From the NCBI RefSeq assembly GCF_029846115.1, contig NZ_JARVZZ010000001.1, forward strand, positions 2,232,001-2,296,000: a stretch of 64,000 nt of DNA. The letters run 5' to 3'. The position numbers and the translations under genes are program-made. Shown piece after piece: positions 57,133 to 64,000 of the stretch (its first letter is position 1; each line of letters opens with the position of its first letter). The stretch comes from Serratia marcescens (GTDB taxonomy: Bacteria > Pseudomonadota > Gammaproteobacteria > Enterobacterales > Enterobacteriaceae). Under the pieces are notes generated by a model that saw nothing but the letters and a program-made list of their open reading frames with translations, had not been told where the DNA came from and did no database searches.

Positions 57133-58599
57133 TCAGTGCGGGTTCTGCTCTTCGTGAGCCTGCTGCTCCAGCTTCACTTCCTGCGCGCGCTTGCGCAGGC
57201 CGAACCAGCCCAGCGTCAGCAGCACCGCCAGCACCGGAATGGTGGCGATGGTCCAGGTGCCGTTCGGGTAGTCGAACGCCATCATCACCACCACGATCAG
57301 CAGGAACGCCAGCGTCAGCCAGGAGGTGAACGGCGCGCCCGGCATTTTGAACGAGACCGGCTGCGCGCGGCCTTCGCGCACGGCTTTGCGCAGGCGCATC
57401 TGGCAAACGATGATAAACGCCCAGGAGGCGATGATGCCCAGCGAAGCGATGTTCAGCACGATCTCGAACACCTGCGACGGCACCAGGTAGTTGAGCACCA
57501 CGCCGATCACGTAGATGCCGCAGGTGACCAGGATGCCGGCGTAAGGCACCTGCTGGCTGCTCATTTTGGCCATCAGCTTCGGCGCGGAGCCGCCCATCGC
57601 CAGCGAACGCAGGATACGGCCGGTAGAGTAGAGGCCGGAGTTAAGGCTGGACAGCGCGGCGGTCAATACCACGATGTTCATGATGGTGCCGATGTAAGGC
57701 ACGCCCAGTTTGCTGAAGAAGGTGACGAACGGGCTTTGGCCGGCCTGATAGGCATTCCACGGCAGCAGCAGCACCAACAGCACCACGGAGCCGACGTAGA
57801 ACAGGCCGATACGCCAGATCACGCTGTTGATTGCTTTGGGCATCATTTTGGCCGGATCTTTACACTCGCCGGCGGCGGTGCCGATCAGCTCGATGCCGGC
57901 GAAGGCGAAGATCACCCCTTGCACCAATACCAGCGCCGGCAACAGGCCGTGTGGGAACATGCCGCCGTTTTCGGTGATCAGGTGCATGCCGGTGGTGTGG
58001 CCGGCGACCGGCGTGCCGGTGCCGAGGAAGACGACGCCGACAATCAGGAACAGCGCGATGGCGACCACCTTGATCAGCGCGAACCAGAACTCCATCTCGG
58101 CGAACCATTTCACGCCGATCATGTTCATGGTGGCGACGATGCCGAGCGCACCGAGGGCGAACAGCCACTGCGGCACGTCGGCAAAGGTGCCCCAGTAGTG
58201 CATGTACAGCGCCACCGCGGTGATATCGACGATGCCGGTCATCGCCCAGTTGAGGAAATACATCCAGCCGGCGACGTAAGAGGCTTTCTCACCGAGAAAC
58301 TCGCGGGCGTAGGAAACGAAGCTGCCGCTGGAAGGGCGATGCAGCACCAGTTCGCCCAGCGCACGCAGGATGAAGAAAGAGAAGATCCCGCACACCAGAT
58401 AGACCAGCGCCAGCGCCGGCCCGGCCAACTCGAGACGGCCGCCGGTACCGAGGAACAAGCCGGTGCCGATCGAACCGCCGATGGCGATCATTTGGATCTG
58501 CCGGTTGCCCATGCTTTTGTGATAACCGGATTCATGAGAGTCTAGCCAGCGTCTTCTGGCGGCGTGTTTATCGTCCGCCGACTTTTTTTGTGAGTGCAT
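57133..58599 (-). CDS. ansP: L-asparagine permease
   Basis: 488 residues, 12 transmembrane helices, APC superfamily. High similarity to E. coli AnsP across SMGNRQIQMIAIGGSIGTGLFLG, RALGELVLHRPSSGSFVSYA and NSVIWRIGLFYVGS (landmarks at about 29, 79 and 263). Imports L-asparagine with protons. AGGACGG precedes the ATG. Single-gene unit. Confidence 0.93.
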   Translation of the reverse strand: MHSQKKSADDKHAARRRWLDSHESGYHKSMGNRQIQMIAIGGSIGTGLFLGTGGRLELAGPALALVYLVCGIFSFFILRALGELVLHRPSSGSFVSYAREFLGEKASYVAGWMYFLNWAMTGIVDITAVALYMHYWGTFADVPQWLFALGALGIVATMNMIGVKWFAEMEFWFALIKVVAIALFLIVGVVFLGTGTPVAGHTTGMHLITENGGMFPHGLLPALVLVQGVIFAFAGIELIGTAAGECKDPAKMMPKAINSVIWRIGLFYVGSVVLLVLLLPWNAYQAGQSPFVTFFSKLGVPYIGTIMNIVVLTAALSSLNSGLYSTGRILRSLAMGGSAPKLMAKMSSQQVPYAGILVTCGIYVIGVVLNYLVPSQVFEIVLNIASLGIIASWAFIIVCQMRLRKAVREGRAQPVSFKMPGAPFTSWLTLAFLLIVVVMMAFDYPNGTWTIATIPVLAVLLTLGWFGLRKRAQEVKLEQQAHEEQNPH

Positions 58600-59035
58600 T
58601 ATCCGTCCTGTTTACCTGTCTATGATGAACTCCGCCCTGAGCTACAGGGCAAACGATTGCCATCAGCAATCGTAATGAGAATGAGGTCGTGGCATCATTC
58701 CGCTGTTTGTTGTGTATACAGCCGCCGTTAAATAACGGCGTGGCATGCTACCGTTTCCCGATAAAGGTGGCAAAAAAACCTGCGTACAAAGCGTGAACAA
58801 TTGTGTGTATTTTTTAAACTGAAAACAAAAGCGCATATTATTCAGTAAGATGAGTCTCATTATCAACACGGAAATATCGAACGATAAAAGTGATTGAAAT
58901 CACAGAATAATAATTACCGTGCAAATTAAAGGGATTTGGAAGTTATTTTGCGTGAGGGGGAAGGCGGGCGGAAAATAAAGCGATGGCGCCTGCGCAGTAA
59001 TTAGCGTGCGCAGGCGAATCGGACGCGGGGGCTTT
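58600..59035. other. Intergenic region between ansP and the PACE gene
   Basis: No gene recognised. Holds CGCCGTTA-AA-TAACGGCG (58723-58740), an 8-bp inverted repeat possibly an operator for ansP, and GATGAGTCTCATTATC near 58849-58864, a partial Fur-like or other palindrome (ATGAG-T-CTCAT). About 58780-58950 is AT-rich. A hairpin near 59000 is listed separately. Confidence 0.5.
58987..59016 (-). terminator. Hairpin downstream of the PACE efflux gene
   Basis: CGCCTGCGCA and TGCGCAGGCG form a perfect 10-bp stem with a 10-nt loop. It lies 20 bp past the leftward PACE stop, followed on that strand by CCATCGCTTTATTTTC. Confidence 0.55.
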
Positions 59036-59473
59036 TTAGGCGGATTCACCGGCCGGCAGAGCCGAAGCCGGCAGGCCGAACAGCTTGTCGAACGCCCAGT
59101 TAAACAGGAAGGTGTAGCAAGGAATGATGACGATCAGCGCCATGTCCAGCAGCAGCGCCTGCCACAGCGTGATGCCCATCCACCAGGCGATCAGCGGGAT
59201 CAGATACACCACCAGCGTCAGCTGAAAGCCCACGGCGTGCAAAATGCGGCGCTTGAGGGTGCGGGTGCGCGACGCCTGACGGCTTTCCCACCACTCGAAT
59301 AAATAGTTGTAAATAAAGTTCCAGCTTACCGCGATGGTGGTGATCACCACCGCCAGCGGCCCGGTGCTGCTTGGCGCATGGCCCGACAGCAGCGCCAGCC
59401 CCAGCGCCGAGATCGCCATGCCGATGATTTCATAAGCGGTGACATACACCAGTTTGCGTTTGACGCCTTGCAT
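59036..59473 (-). CDS. PACE-family multidrug efflux transporter (AceI-like)
   Basis: 145 residues, four transmembrane helices in two bacterial transmembrane-pair repeats. Glu15 (TAYEIIGM), the residue essential in Acinetobacter AceI, is conserved; the second repeat starts RRILHAVGFQLTLVVYLIPLIAWWMG. Members export chlorhexidine or diamines. Divergent from a LysR gene, the same arrangement as aceI/aceR. Confidence 0.88.
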   Translation of the reverse strand: MQGVKRKLVYVTAYEIIGMAISALGLALLSGHAPSSTGPLAVVITTIAVSWNFIYNYLFEWWESRQASRTRTLKRRILHAVGFQLTLVVYLIPLIAWWMGITLWQALLLDMALIVIIPCYTFLFNWAFDKLFGLPASALPAGESA

Positions 59474-59558
59474 TGTTTTCTCCCGATCTGTTTTTAGTTG
59501 CCTCTGTGGCGACGGCGGCTAAGATAACGTCAATCACATTGATAGAAAAAGTCAGGAG

Positions 59559-59577
59559 CTGTCAGTTTTACTGACAG
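59559..59577. promoter_or_regulatory. Palindromic operator between PACE gene and LysR gene
   Basis: CTGTCAG-TTTTA-CTGACAG, a perfect 7-bp inverted repeat immediately upstream of the LysR start codon; it overlaps that gene's ribosome-binding region. Candidate autoregulatory site. Confidence 0.6.
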
Positions 59578-59585
59578 GTTGAACG

Positions 59586-60479
59586 ATGAATTTTTCCAGC
59601 GACAATATCGAACTGTTTCTGGCGGTGCTCGATCGCGGTTCGTTTTCCGCCGCCGCCCGCGCGCTGCGGCGCGTGCCGTCCGCCGTCAGCATGGGCATCG
59701 CCAACATGGAGGCGGAGCTCGGTTTCGCGCTGTTCGATCGCTCGCACCGCGAACCGACGCCGACCGCGCTGGCGCTGGCCCTGGCGCCGCACGCCCGCCT
59801 GATCGCCGGGCAGCTCAAGCAGCTGCAGGTGCACGCCATCGAACTTTCCCAGGGGCTGGAAAGCACGCTTTCGATCGGCGTGGCGTCGGACATCAACGGC
59901 GCCGGCCTACTGGCGGCGGTGAAAACGCTGTCGCAGCGTTATCCGCTGCTGAACATCGAAGTGCTCAGCGCGCCGCAGGACGACGTGCTGCACATGCTGC
60001 ATCAGGAGCGCATCGGCGTCTGTCTGGCGTTCGGCGGGCTCAACATCAACAGCACGGAGCAGTTCCACTTCGTGGGCGCGGAGTCGCTGGTGGCGATGGT
60101 ATCGCCGCAACATCCGGCGCTGGAGGGCGCGGCGGGCGAGCTGTTTCTCGAGGATTTGATCAACGTGCGGCAGATCATGGTGGCCAGCCGCGATCTGCCG
60201 ATCGGCGATCTGCGCCCCCAGGTGGCGGAGGCCTACTGGCGCACCGACAGCCTGCCGATGGCGCTGAACATGGTGGAAGCGGGCCTGGGGTGGGGCAATT
60301 TCCCGCTGTCGCTGGCCGAGCCGCTGCTGGCGCAGGGGCGGCTGGTGCGGCTGAAATTCAAAAACACCAAGAACGAGCTGCGCTTGCCGATGCATCTGAT
60401 CTGGCTGAAGAGCCGCCCGCTGGACAAGGCGGCGCGCGAGCTGGTCGAGCTGATGCGCGCGGCGCCACAGGAAAGTTGA
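59586..60479 (+). CDS. LysR-family regulator beside the PACE efflux gene (AceR-like)
   Basis: 297 residues. N-terminal helix-turn-helix (about 1-62, FLAVLDRGSFSAAARALRRVPSAVSMGIANMEAELG) and a LysR substrate-binding domain. Divergent placement 112 bp from the PACE gene argues that it controls that gene in response to a pump substrate, as AceR does for AceI. Confidence 0.88.
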   Translation: MNFSSDNIELFLAVLDRGSFSAAARALRRVPSAVSMGIANMEAELGFALFDRSHREPTPTALALALAPHARLIAGQLKQLQVHAIELSQGLESTLSIGVASDINGAGLLAAVKTLSQRYPLLNIEVLSAPQDDVLHMLHQERIGVCLAFGGLNINSTEQFHFVGAESLVAMVSPQHPALEGAAGELFLEDLINVRQIMVASRDLPIGDLRPQVAEAYWRTDSLPMALNMVEAGLGWGNFPLSLAEPLLAQGRLVRLKFKNTKNELRLPMHLIWLKSRPLDKAARELVELMRAAPQES

Positions 60480-60495
60480 CGCCAGGCGCGCTGGC

Positions 60496-61059
60496 TTATT
60501 CCGCGTGGCGTTTGCGCCACCAGAAGCGCACCAGCAGGATGGCGGCGATCGCCAGTGCGACAAACAGCAGGCTGGAAAGTTTTTTATTGAAGCCGGTAAA
60601 GAAGCTTTCGATCGCCTGGCCACCAAAATAGCCGAGCATGACGAAGATCGTCGCCCACAGAATGGCGCCGAGGATGTTGAGCGGCACAAAGCGCGACGGC
60701 GGCAGGCGGCTGGCGCCGATCAGCACCGGGCCGATGATGCGGAAGCCGTACATAAAGCGCACCCCGATAACGAACAGCATCGGGTGGCGAGCGATCAGCC
60801 TTCTGGCGCGCGCGATGCGCTTTTCCTGCCCTTTGAGCCGCGAGATGACCCGGCCCTCGAACCGGCGGCCGGTGAAGTACAGCAGCTGATCCCCCAACGT
60901 GCCGCCGAGCGCCACCACCGCGATCACCCACGGCCAGTGCAGCAGCCCTTCGTGGGCGGCGATCCCGCCCAGCAGCGTGATGGTTTCTCCCTCAGCCAGG
61001 CAGCCGATAAACAACGCCCAGTAGCCGTAGTCCGTAATGTAGTGGGCCAAATCGGTCAT
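60496..61059 (-). CDS. DedA-family inner-membrane protein
   Basis: 187 residues, SNARE-associated/DedA fold. The E-G-E/G motif (LAEGETITLLGG) and the GDQLLYFTGRRFEG-R and RFMYGFRIIGPVLIGASRLPPSRF stretches are conserved. Family members take part in membrane homeostasis and some recycle undecaprenyl phosphate or transport phosphatidylethanolamine. Closest by pattern to YohD. Convergent with the LysR gene. Confidence 0.85.
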   Translation of the reverse strand: MTDLAHYITDYGYWALFIGCLAEGETITLLGGIAAHEGLLHWPWVIAVVALGGTLGDQLLYFTGRRFEGRVISRLKGQEKRIARARRLIARHPMLFVIGVRFMYGFRIIGPVLIGASRLPPSRFVPLNILGAILWATIFVMLGYFGGQAIESFFTGFNKKLSSLLFVALAIAAILLVRFWWRKRHAE

Positions 61060-61109
61060 TCCTTACTCCTTATGTGACTGACGCATAAGGGCAAGTATAC
61101 GCCCGATCG

Positions 61110-61787
61110 CTAGCCTTGGGCGATCTGGGCCACCAACGCTCTGCGCCGCGCCAGGCTGTCCGCCATTTGTGCCTGTACCTTGGCGTAAATGTGCGGCGGG
61201 GCCAGTTCCGGCGTGCCGCCCGTGAACGGCGGGGCCGGGGCGTATTCCAGATAAAGCTGGATCGTCTGGGCGGTGTCTTCGCCGTGCAGTTCGGCGATCA
61301 GCGCCAGCGCAAAGTCGATGCCGGCGGTGACGCCGCCGCCGCTGATCACGTTGCCGTCGCGCTCTACGCGAGCCGCGCTGGGGATGGCGCCGAACAGCTT
61401 CAGGCTGTCGCGCATCGACCAGTGGCAGGCGGCGCGTTTGCCCGGCAGCAAGCCGGCGGCGGCCAGGATCAGCGAACCGGTGCACACCGAAGTCAGGTAG
61501 CGTGCATCGGCGCCCAACCGCCGGATTTGCCGCATGAACGCTTCATCCTGCAGCGCCTGGGTGCAGCCGCTGCCGCCCGGCACGCACAGCACGTCGCAGC
61601 GCGCGATCTCCGGCAGCGGGCGCAGCTGGGTGAAGTGCAAGCCTTCCGATTCGACATCCGCGCCGTCTACCGAAGCGACGATGATTTCCGCGCCCGGCAT
61701 GTGGCGCAGAAACTGCAGCGGGCCGGTGAAGTCGAGCTGGGTGACGCCTTGATAGATGGGAAATACAATCACGAGTGGTTCAGACAT
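61110..61787 (-). CDS. DJ-1/PfpI-family protein, isonitrile hydratase-like
   Basis: 225 residues. Nucleophile elbow Cys102 in TSVCTGSLILAAAG and Asp19 in LDFTGP match isonitrile hydratase of Pseudomonas, which converts isonitriles to N-formamides. ATG 61787 follows GAGGCG; the frame extends 43 codons upstream into the divergent promoter and is rejected. Diverges from the GlxA-type regulator, which is probably its controller. DedA follows downstream with a short gap. Confidence 0.82.
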   Translation of the reverse strand: MSEPLVIVFPIYQGVTQLDFTGPLQFLRHMPGAEIIVASVDGADVESEGLHFTQLRPLPEIARCDVLCVPGGSGCTQALQDEAFMRQIRRLGADARYLTSVCTGSLILAAAGLLPGKRAACHWSMRDSLKLFGAIPSAARVERDGNVISGGGVTAGIDFALALIAELHGEDTAQTIQLYLEYAPAPPFTGGTPELAPPHIYAKVQAQMADSLARRRALVAQIAQG

Positions 61788-61878
61788 GACATTCGCCTCA
61801 TTTTTATCGTTGGACCTGGGCCATAATAGCCGCCCTGTTTTTGGCTGATATGACAGATAACCCTCAAAAAGCGCCATC

Positions 61879-62823
61879 ATGAAAACGATCGGTTTTGTGG
61901 TTTTCCCCGGTTTCAACCTGCTGGACTTTGCCGGCCCGCTGGCGGCGTTCGATAACGTCAGCCAGTTTACCGATCCGCCGGCCTACCGCTGCGTGGCGAT
62001 CTCGCCGCAGGGTGGGATGGTCGCCAGCTCGGCCGGGGTGGAGATCGCCACGCAGCCGTGCGGCGATGAGCGTTTCGATACGCTGGTGGTGGCCGGCGGC
62101 AGCGGCAATGTGATGGCGGCCCAGTCGCCGGCGCTGGTGGCGTTTCTGACCACCCACAGCCGGCGAGCGCGGCGCATCGCCAGCGTGTGCACCGGCGCGT
62201 TTATTCTGGCGGCCTGTGATTTGCTGGACGGTAAACGCGCCACCACCCACTGGTATCACGCGGCGCGGCTGCAGCAGAGTTATCCGCGCATCCGCGTCGA
62301 CAGCAACCGTATCTTCATTCGCGACGGCGATATCTGGACCTCGGCCGGCATCAGCGCCGGCATCGATCTGGCGTTGGCGCTGATCGAGGACGATCTGGGC
62401 GCCACGATGGCGGCGGCCGTGGCGCGGCAGCTGGTGGTCTATCACCGGCGCCCCGGCGGGCAGTCGCAGTACTCGCTTTTGCTGGCGCTGAACCCGTCGT
62501 CGGATCGCATGCGCGCCGCGCTGTCGTACGCGCGTGAGCACTTGCACCTGCCGCTGTCGGTGGCGGATCTGGCCGACGCCGCCTGCCTGAGCGAGCGCCA
62601 GTTCGGTCGGCTGTTCCGCGCCGAAACCGGGCAGACGCCGGCCAAGGTGATTGAACAGCTGCGGGTGGAGGCGGCCAGGGTGCGCATCGAAGAGAGCGCC
62701 GAGCCGCTGGAGGCGATCGCCCGCTCGGTGGGATTCAGCGATCCGGAGCGCATGAGGCGGGCGTTTATCCGGGTATTTGGCCTGTCGCCACAGGCGATCC
62801 GCCGGCTCGGCCGCGCGGGATAA
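61879..62823 (+). CDS. GlxA-family transcriptional regulator (DJ-1/PfpI plus AraC)
   Basis: 314 residues. N-terminal DJ-1/PfpI domain (about 1-185, with LDFAGPLAAF and VCTGAFILAACDLLDG) and a C-terminal AraC double helix-turn-helix (about 210-310, SVADLADAACLSERQFGRLFRAETG and VGFSDPERMRRAFIRVFG). 91 bp separate it from the divergent isonitrile-hydratase-like gene. Confidence 0.88.
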   Translation: MKTIGFVVFPGFNLLDFAGPLAAFDNVSQFTDPPAYRCVAISPQGGMVASSAGVEIATQPCGDERFDTLVVAGGSGNVMAAQSPALVAFLTTHSRRARRIASVCTGAFILAACDLLDGKRATTHWYHAARLQQSYPRIRVDSNRIFIRDGDIWTSAGISAGIDLALALIEDDLGATMAAAVARQLVVYHRRPGGQSQYSLLLALNPSSDRMRAALSYAREHLHLPLSVADLADAACLSERQFGRLFRAETGQTPAKVIEQLRVEAARVRIEESAEPLEAIARSVGFSDPERMRRAFIRVFGLSPQAIRRLGRAG

Positions 62824-62868
62824 CTTTTTAGCCACGCCTGACGGCGGGGCACACCAGAGGAGCAACGG

Positions 62869-63972
62869 ATGTATCAGGATTTCGAGAGCGAATTGAACTG
62901 GGCGATGCGCCATATGCCGCGCACCCGGGCGGCGGTGGCGGCGTTGCCGGACCTGCACGGGGTACGGCTGGCGTGCAATATGCACCTGGATCTGAAAATG
63001 GCGCCGCTGGTGGCCGGCCTGCTGGACAAGGGCGCGGCGATCTTTCTGACCACCTGCAATCCCACCACGGTGCAGAACGATGTGGTGGCCTGGCTGGAAC
63101 GGCGGGGTGCGCAGGCCTATGCCTGGCGTGACATGAACGCGGGCGAATGGTCGGAATCTTTCGACCGCGCGCTGGCCTGGCAGCCGACTCACCTGTGCGA
63201 AATGGGGGCGGACTTGACCACCCGTTTGCACCAATCGCCGAGCGGCCCGCAGATCGTCGCCGGGCTGGAGGCCACCGGATCGGGCATCAACCGTTTGAAC
63301 GGCGTGGCGCCGCGCTACCCGATCTTCAACTGGGACGATCTGCCGGTGAAAGAGGGGCTGCACAATCGGCATATGGTTGGGCTGACCGCCTGGCACACCT
63401 TCTTCCAGACCACCCATTTGACGCTGCACGAAAAGCGCGTGCTGGTGATCGGCTACGGCCTGGTCGGGCAGGGGACGGCGGCGGCGGCCAGGGCTTACGG
63501 CGGCCAGGTGATGGTGGCAGAAATCGATCCGGCGCGCGCGCTGCAGGCGCGTTATGACGGCTGGCAGGTGGTGGATCTGGCGAGCGCCGTCGCGCAGGCG
63601 GACGTGATCGCCACCGCGACCGGCGCGAAAAACGTGCTCTCGGCGCAGCATTTGCAGCAGGCGCAGGACGGCGTGTTTATCCTCAACGTCGGCCACGTGG
63701 CGGAAGAGATCGACGTCGGCTTCCTGCAAGGCCTGCCGCACCACGAGCCGATGCCTTATGTGAACGCTTACCAACTCAATGAGAAGACGGTCTATTTGCT
63801 GGCCAACGGTTCGATGTTCAACCTGACCGCCGGCTACGGCGACAGCCTCAACGCCTTCGACGTGACGCTGGCGGTGATGGCGGCCGGCATCGGCCATATC
63901 GTCGGCGCGGGAGCGCGGCAAACGCCGGGGCTGTACCTGCTGCCGCAGTCGGCCTGGCAGCCGGCGCTGTAA
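62869..63972 (+). CDS. S-adenosylhomocysteinase-like NAD-dependent protein (divergent)
   Basis: 367 residues, shorter than typical SAH hydrolase (over 430). NAD loop VIGYGLVGQGTAAAARAYGG at 193-212; TCNPTTVQND (62-71) and LEATGSGINR (133-142) correspond to the family's GCNPLSTQDD and EETTTGV, and PVKEGLHNRH to its Lys-containing NDSVTK region, all diverged. Ends in a SAHH-like dimer tail (LTAGYGDSLNAFDVTLAVMA). Most Enterobacterales use Pfs/LuxS instead, so the function may differ. Lies 45 nt after the GlxA-type gene, probably cotranscribed. Confidence 0.75.
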   Translation: MYQDFESELNWAMRHMPRTRAAVAALPDLHGVRLACNMHLDLKMAPLVAGLLDKGAAIFLTTCNPTTVQNDVVAWLERRGAQAYAWRDMNAGEWSESFDRALAWQPTHLCEMGADLTTRLHQSPSGPQIVAGLEATGSGINRLNGVAPRYPIFNWDDLPVKEGLHNRHMVGLTAWHTFFQTTHLTLHEKRVLVIGYGLVGQGTAAAARAYGGQVMVAEIDPARALQARYDGWQVVDLASAVAQADVIATATGAKNVLSAQHLQQAQDGVFILNVGHVAEEIDVGFLQGLPHHEPMPYVNAYQLNEKTVYLLANGSMFNLTAGYGDSLNAFDVTLAVMAAGIGHIVGAGARQTPGLYLLPQSAWQPAL

Positions 63973-64000
63973 CTTTTTCTACGCGGGCGTTCATCCCAGA

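Noticed and set aside
58663..58869. 68-codon frame in the ansP-PACE intergenic region
   Set aside because: No ribosome site, overlaps two palindromes, and the composition is not coding-like for this genome.

Overview
The window looks like chromosome from a high-GC enterobacterium, most likely Serratia (S. marcescens-like). This is inferred from close protein resemblance to E. coli K-12 orthologs, a gene order that follows the E. coli 17-min region (gal, modFE-acrZ-modABC-ybhA-pgl, ybhB, bioA/bioBFCD, uvrB, yvcK, moaABCDE, ybhL, ybhFSR-ybhG-cecR, rhlE), GC-rich codon use, and an ERIC repeat. No rRNA, tRNA, CRISPR array or transposase gene was recognised.

Layout. 1-2.5 kb: galT-galK-galM on the minus strand behind a gal control region with two GalR/GalS-type operators; galE is not at the head of the operon. 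2.6-4.2 kb: a CPBP membrane protease and an isochorismatase-fold protein without the usual cysteine. 4.25-15.5 kb: molybdate locus, with modE-modF leftward and acrZ and modABC rightward. In E. coli modE and acrZ are neighbours. Here they are separated by a 5.7-kb operon encoding a TonB-dependent receptor, a periplasmic binding protein, a methyltransferase, a permease and an ATPase, so a chelated-metal uptake system sits inside the molybdate locus. 15.5-18.7 kb: ybhA, pgl, a YbhB-like protein and a YkvA-family protein. 18.7-23.6 kb: biotin genes around a BirA operator. 23.6-25.5 kb: an orphan UrtE-like ATPase behind a candidate NtrC/sigma-54 promoter, then a regulatory stretch with DnaA boxes and a LexA box before uvrB. 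27.6-32.0 kb: VF530 protein, yvcK, and the moa operon with a ModE box and a molybdenum-cofactor riboswitch; an ERIC element lies between moaA and moaB. 32.1-40.3 kb: ybhL, the YbhGFSR exporter with CecR, and rhlE. 40.4-42.7 kb: a D-2-hydroxyacid dehydrogenase, dusC and a small unknown protein.

42.9-50.8 kb is one leftward operon: UhpA-like regulator, UhpB-like kinase, UhpC-like receptor/transporter and AfuA-AfuB-AfuC. It resembles known hexose-phosphate uptake loci, although the ABC genes are easily misannotated as ferric-iron transport. It is followed by a roughly 0.6-kb gene-free stretch dense in inverted repeats (50.9-51.5 kb).

51.6-64 kb is more strain-variable: arylamine N-acetyltransferase, a short-chain dehydrogenase, an orphan phage tail-spike-like protein of lower GC, a LysR regulator beside an iron/2-oxoglutarate dioxygenase, ansP, a PACE efflux protein with its LysR regulator, a DedA protein, an isonitrile-hydratase-like protein diverging from a GlxA-type regulator, and an S-adenosylhomocysteinase-like protein.

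The most connected theme is molybdenum. ModE, ModABC, ModF and the moa operon are all here, and the modA and moaA promoters carry boxes of identical geometry (8-bp half-sites, 8-bp spacer).
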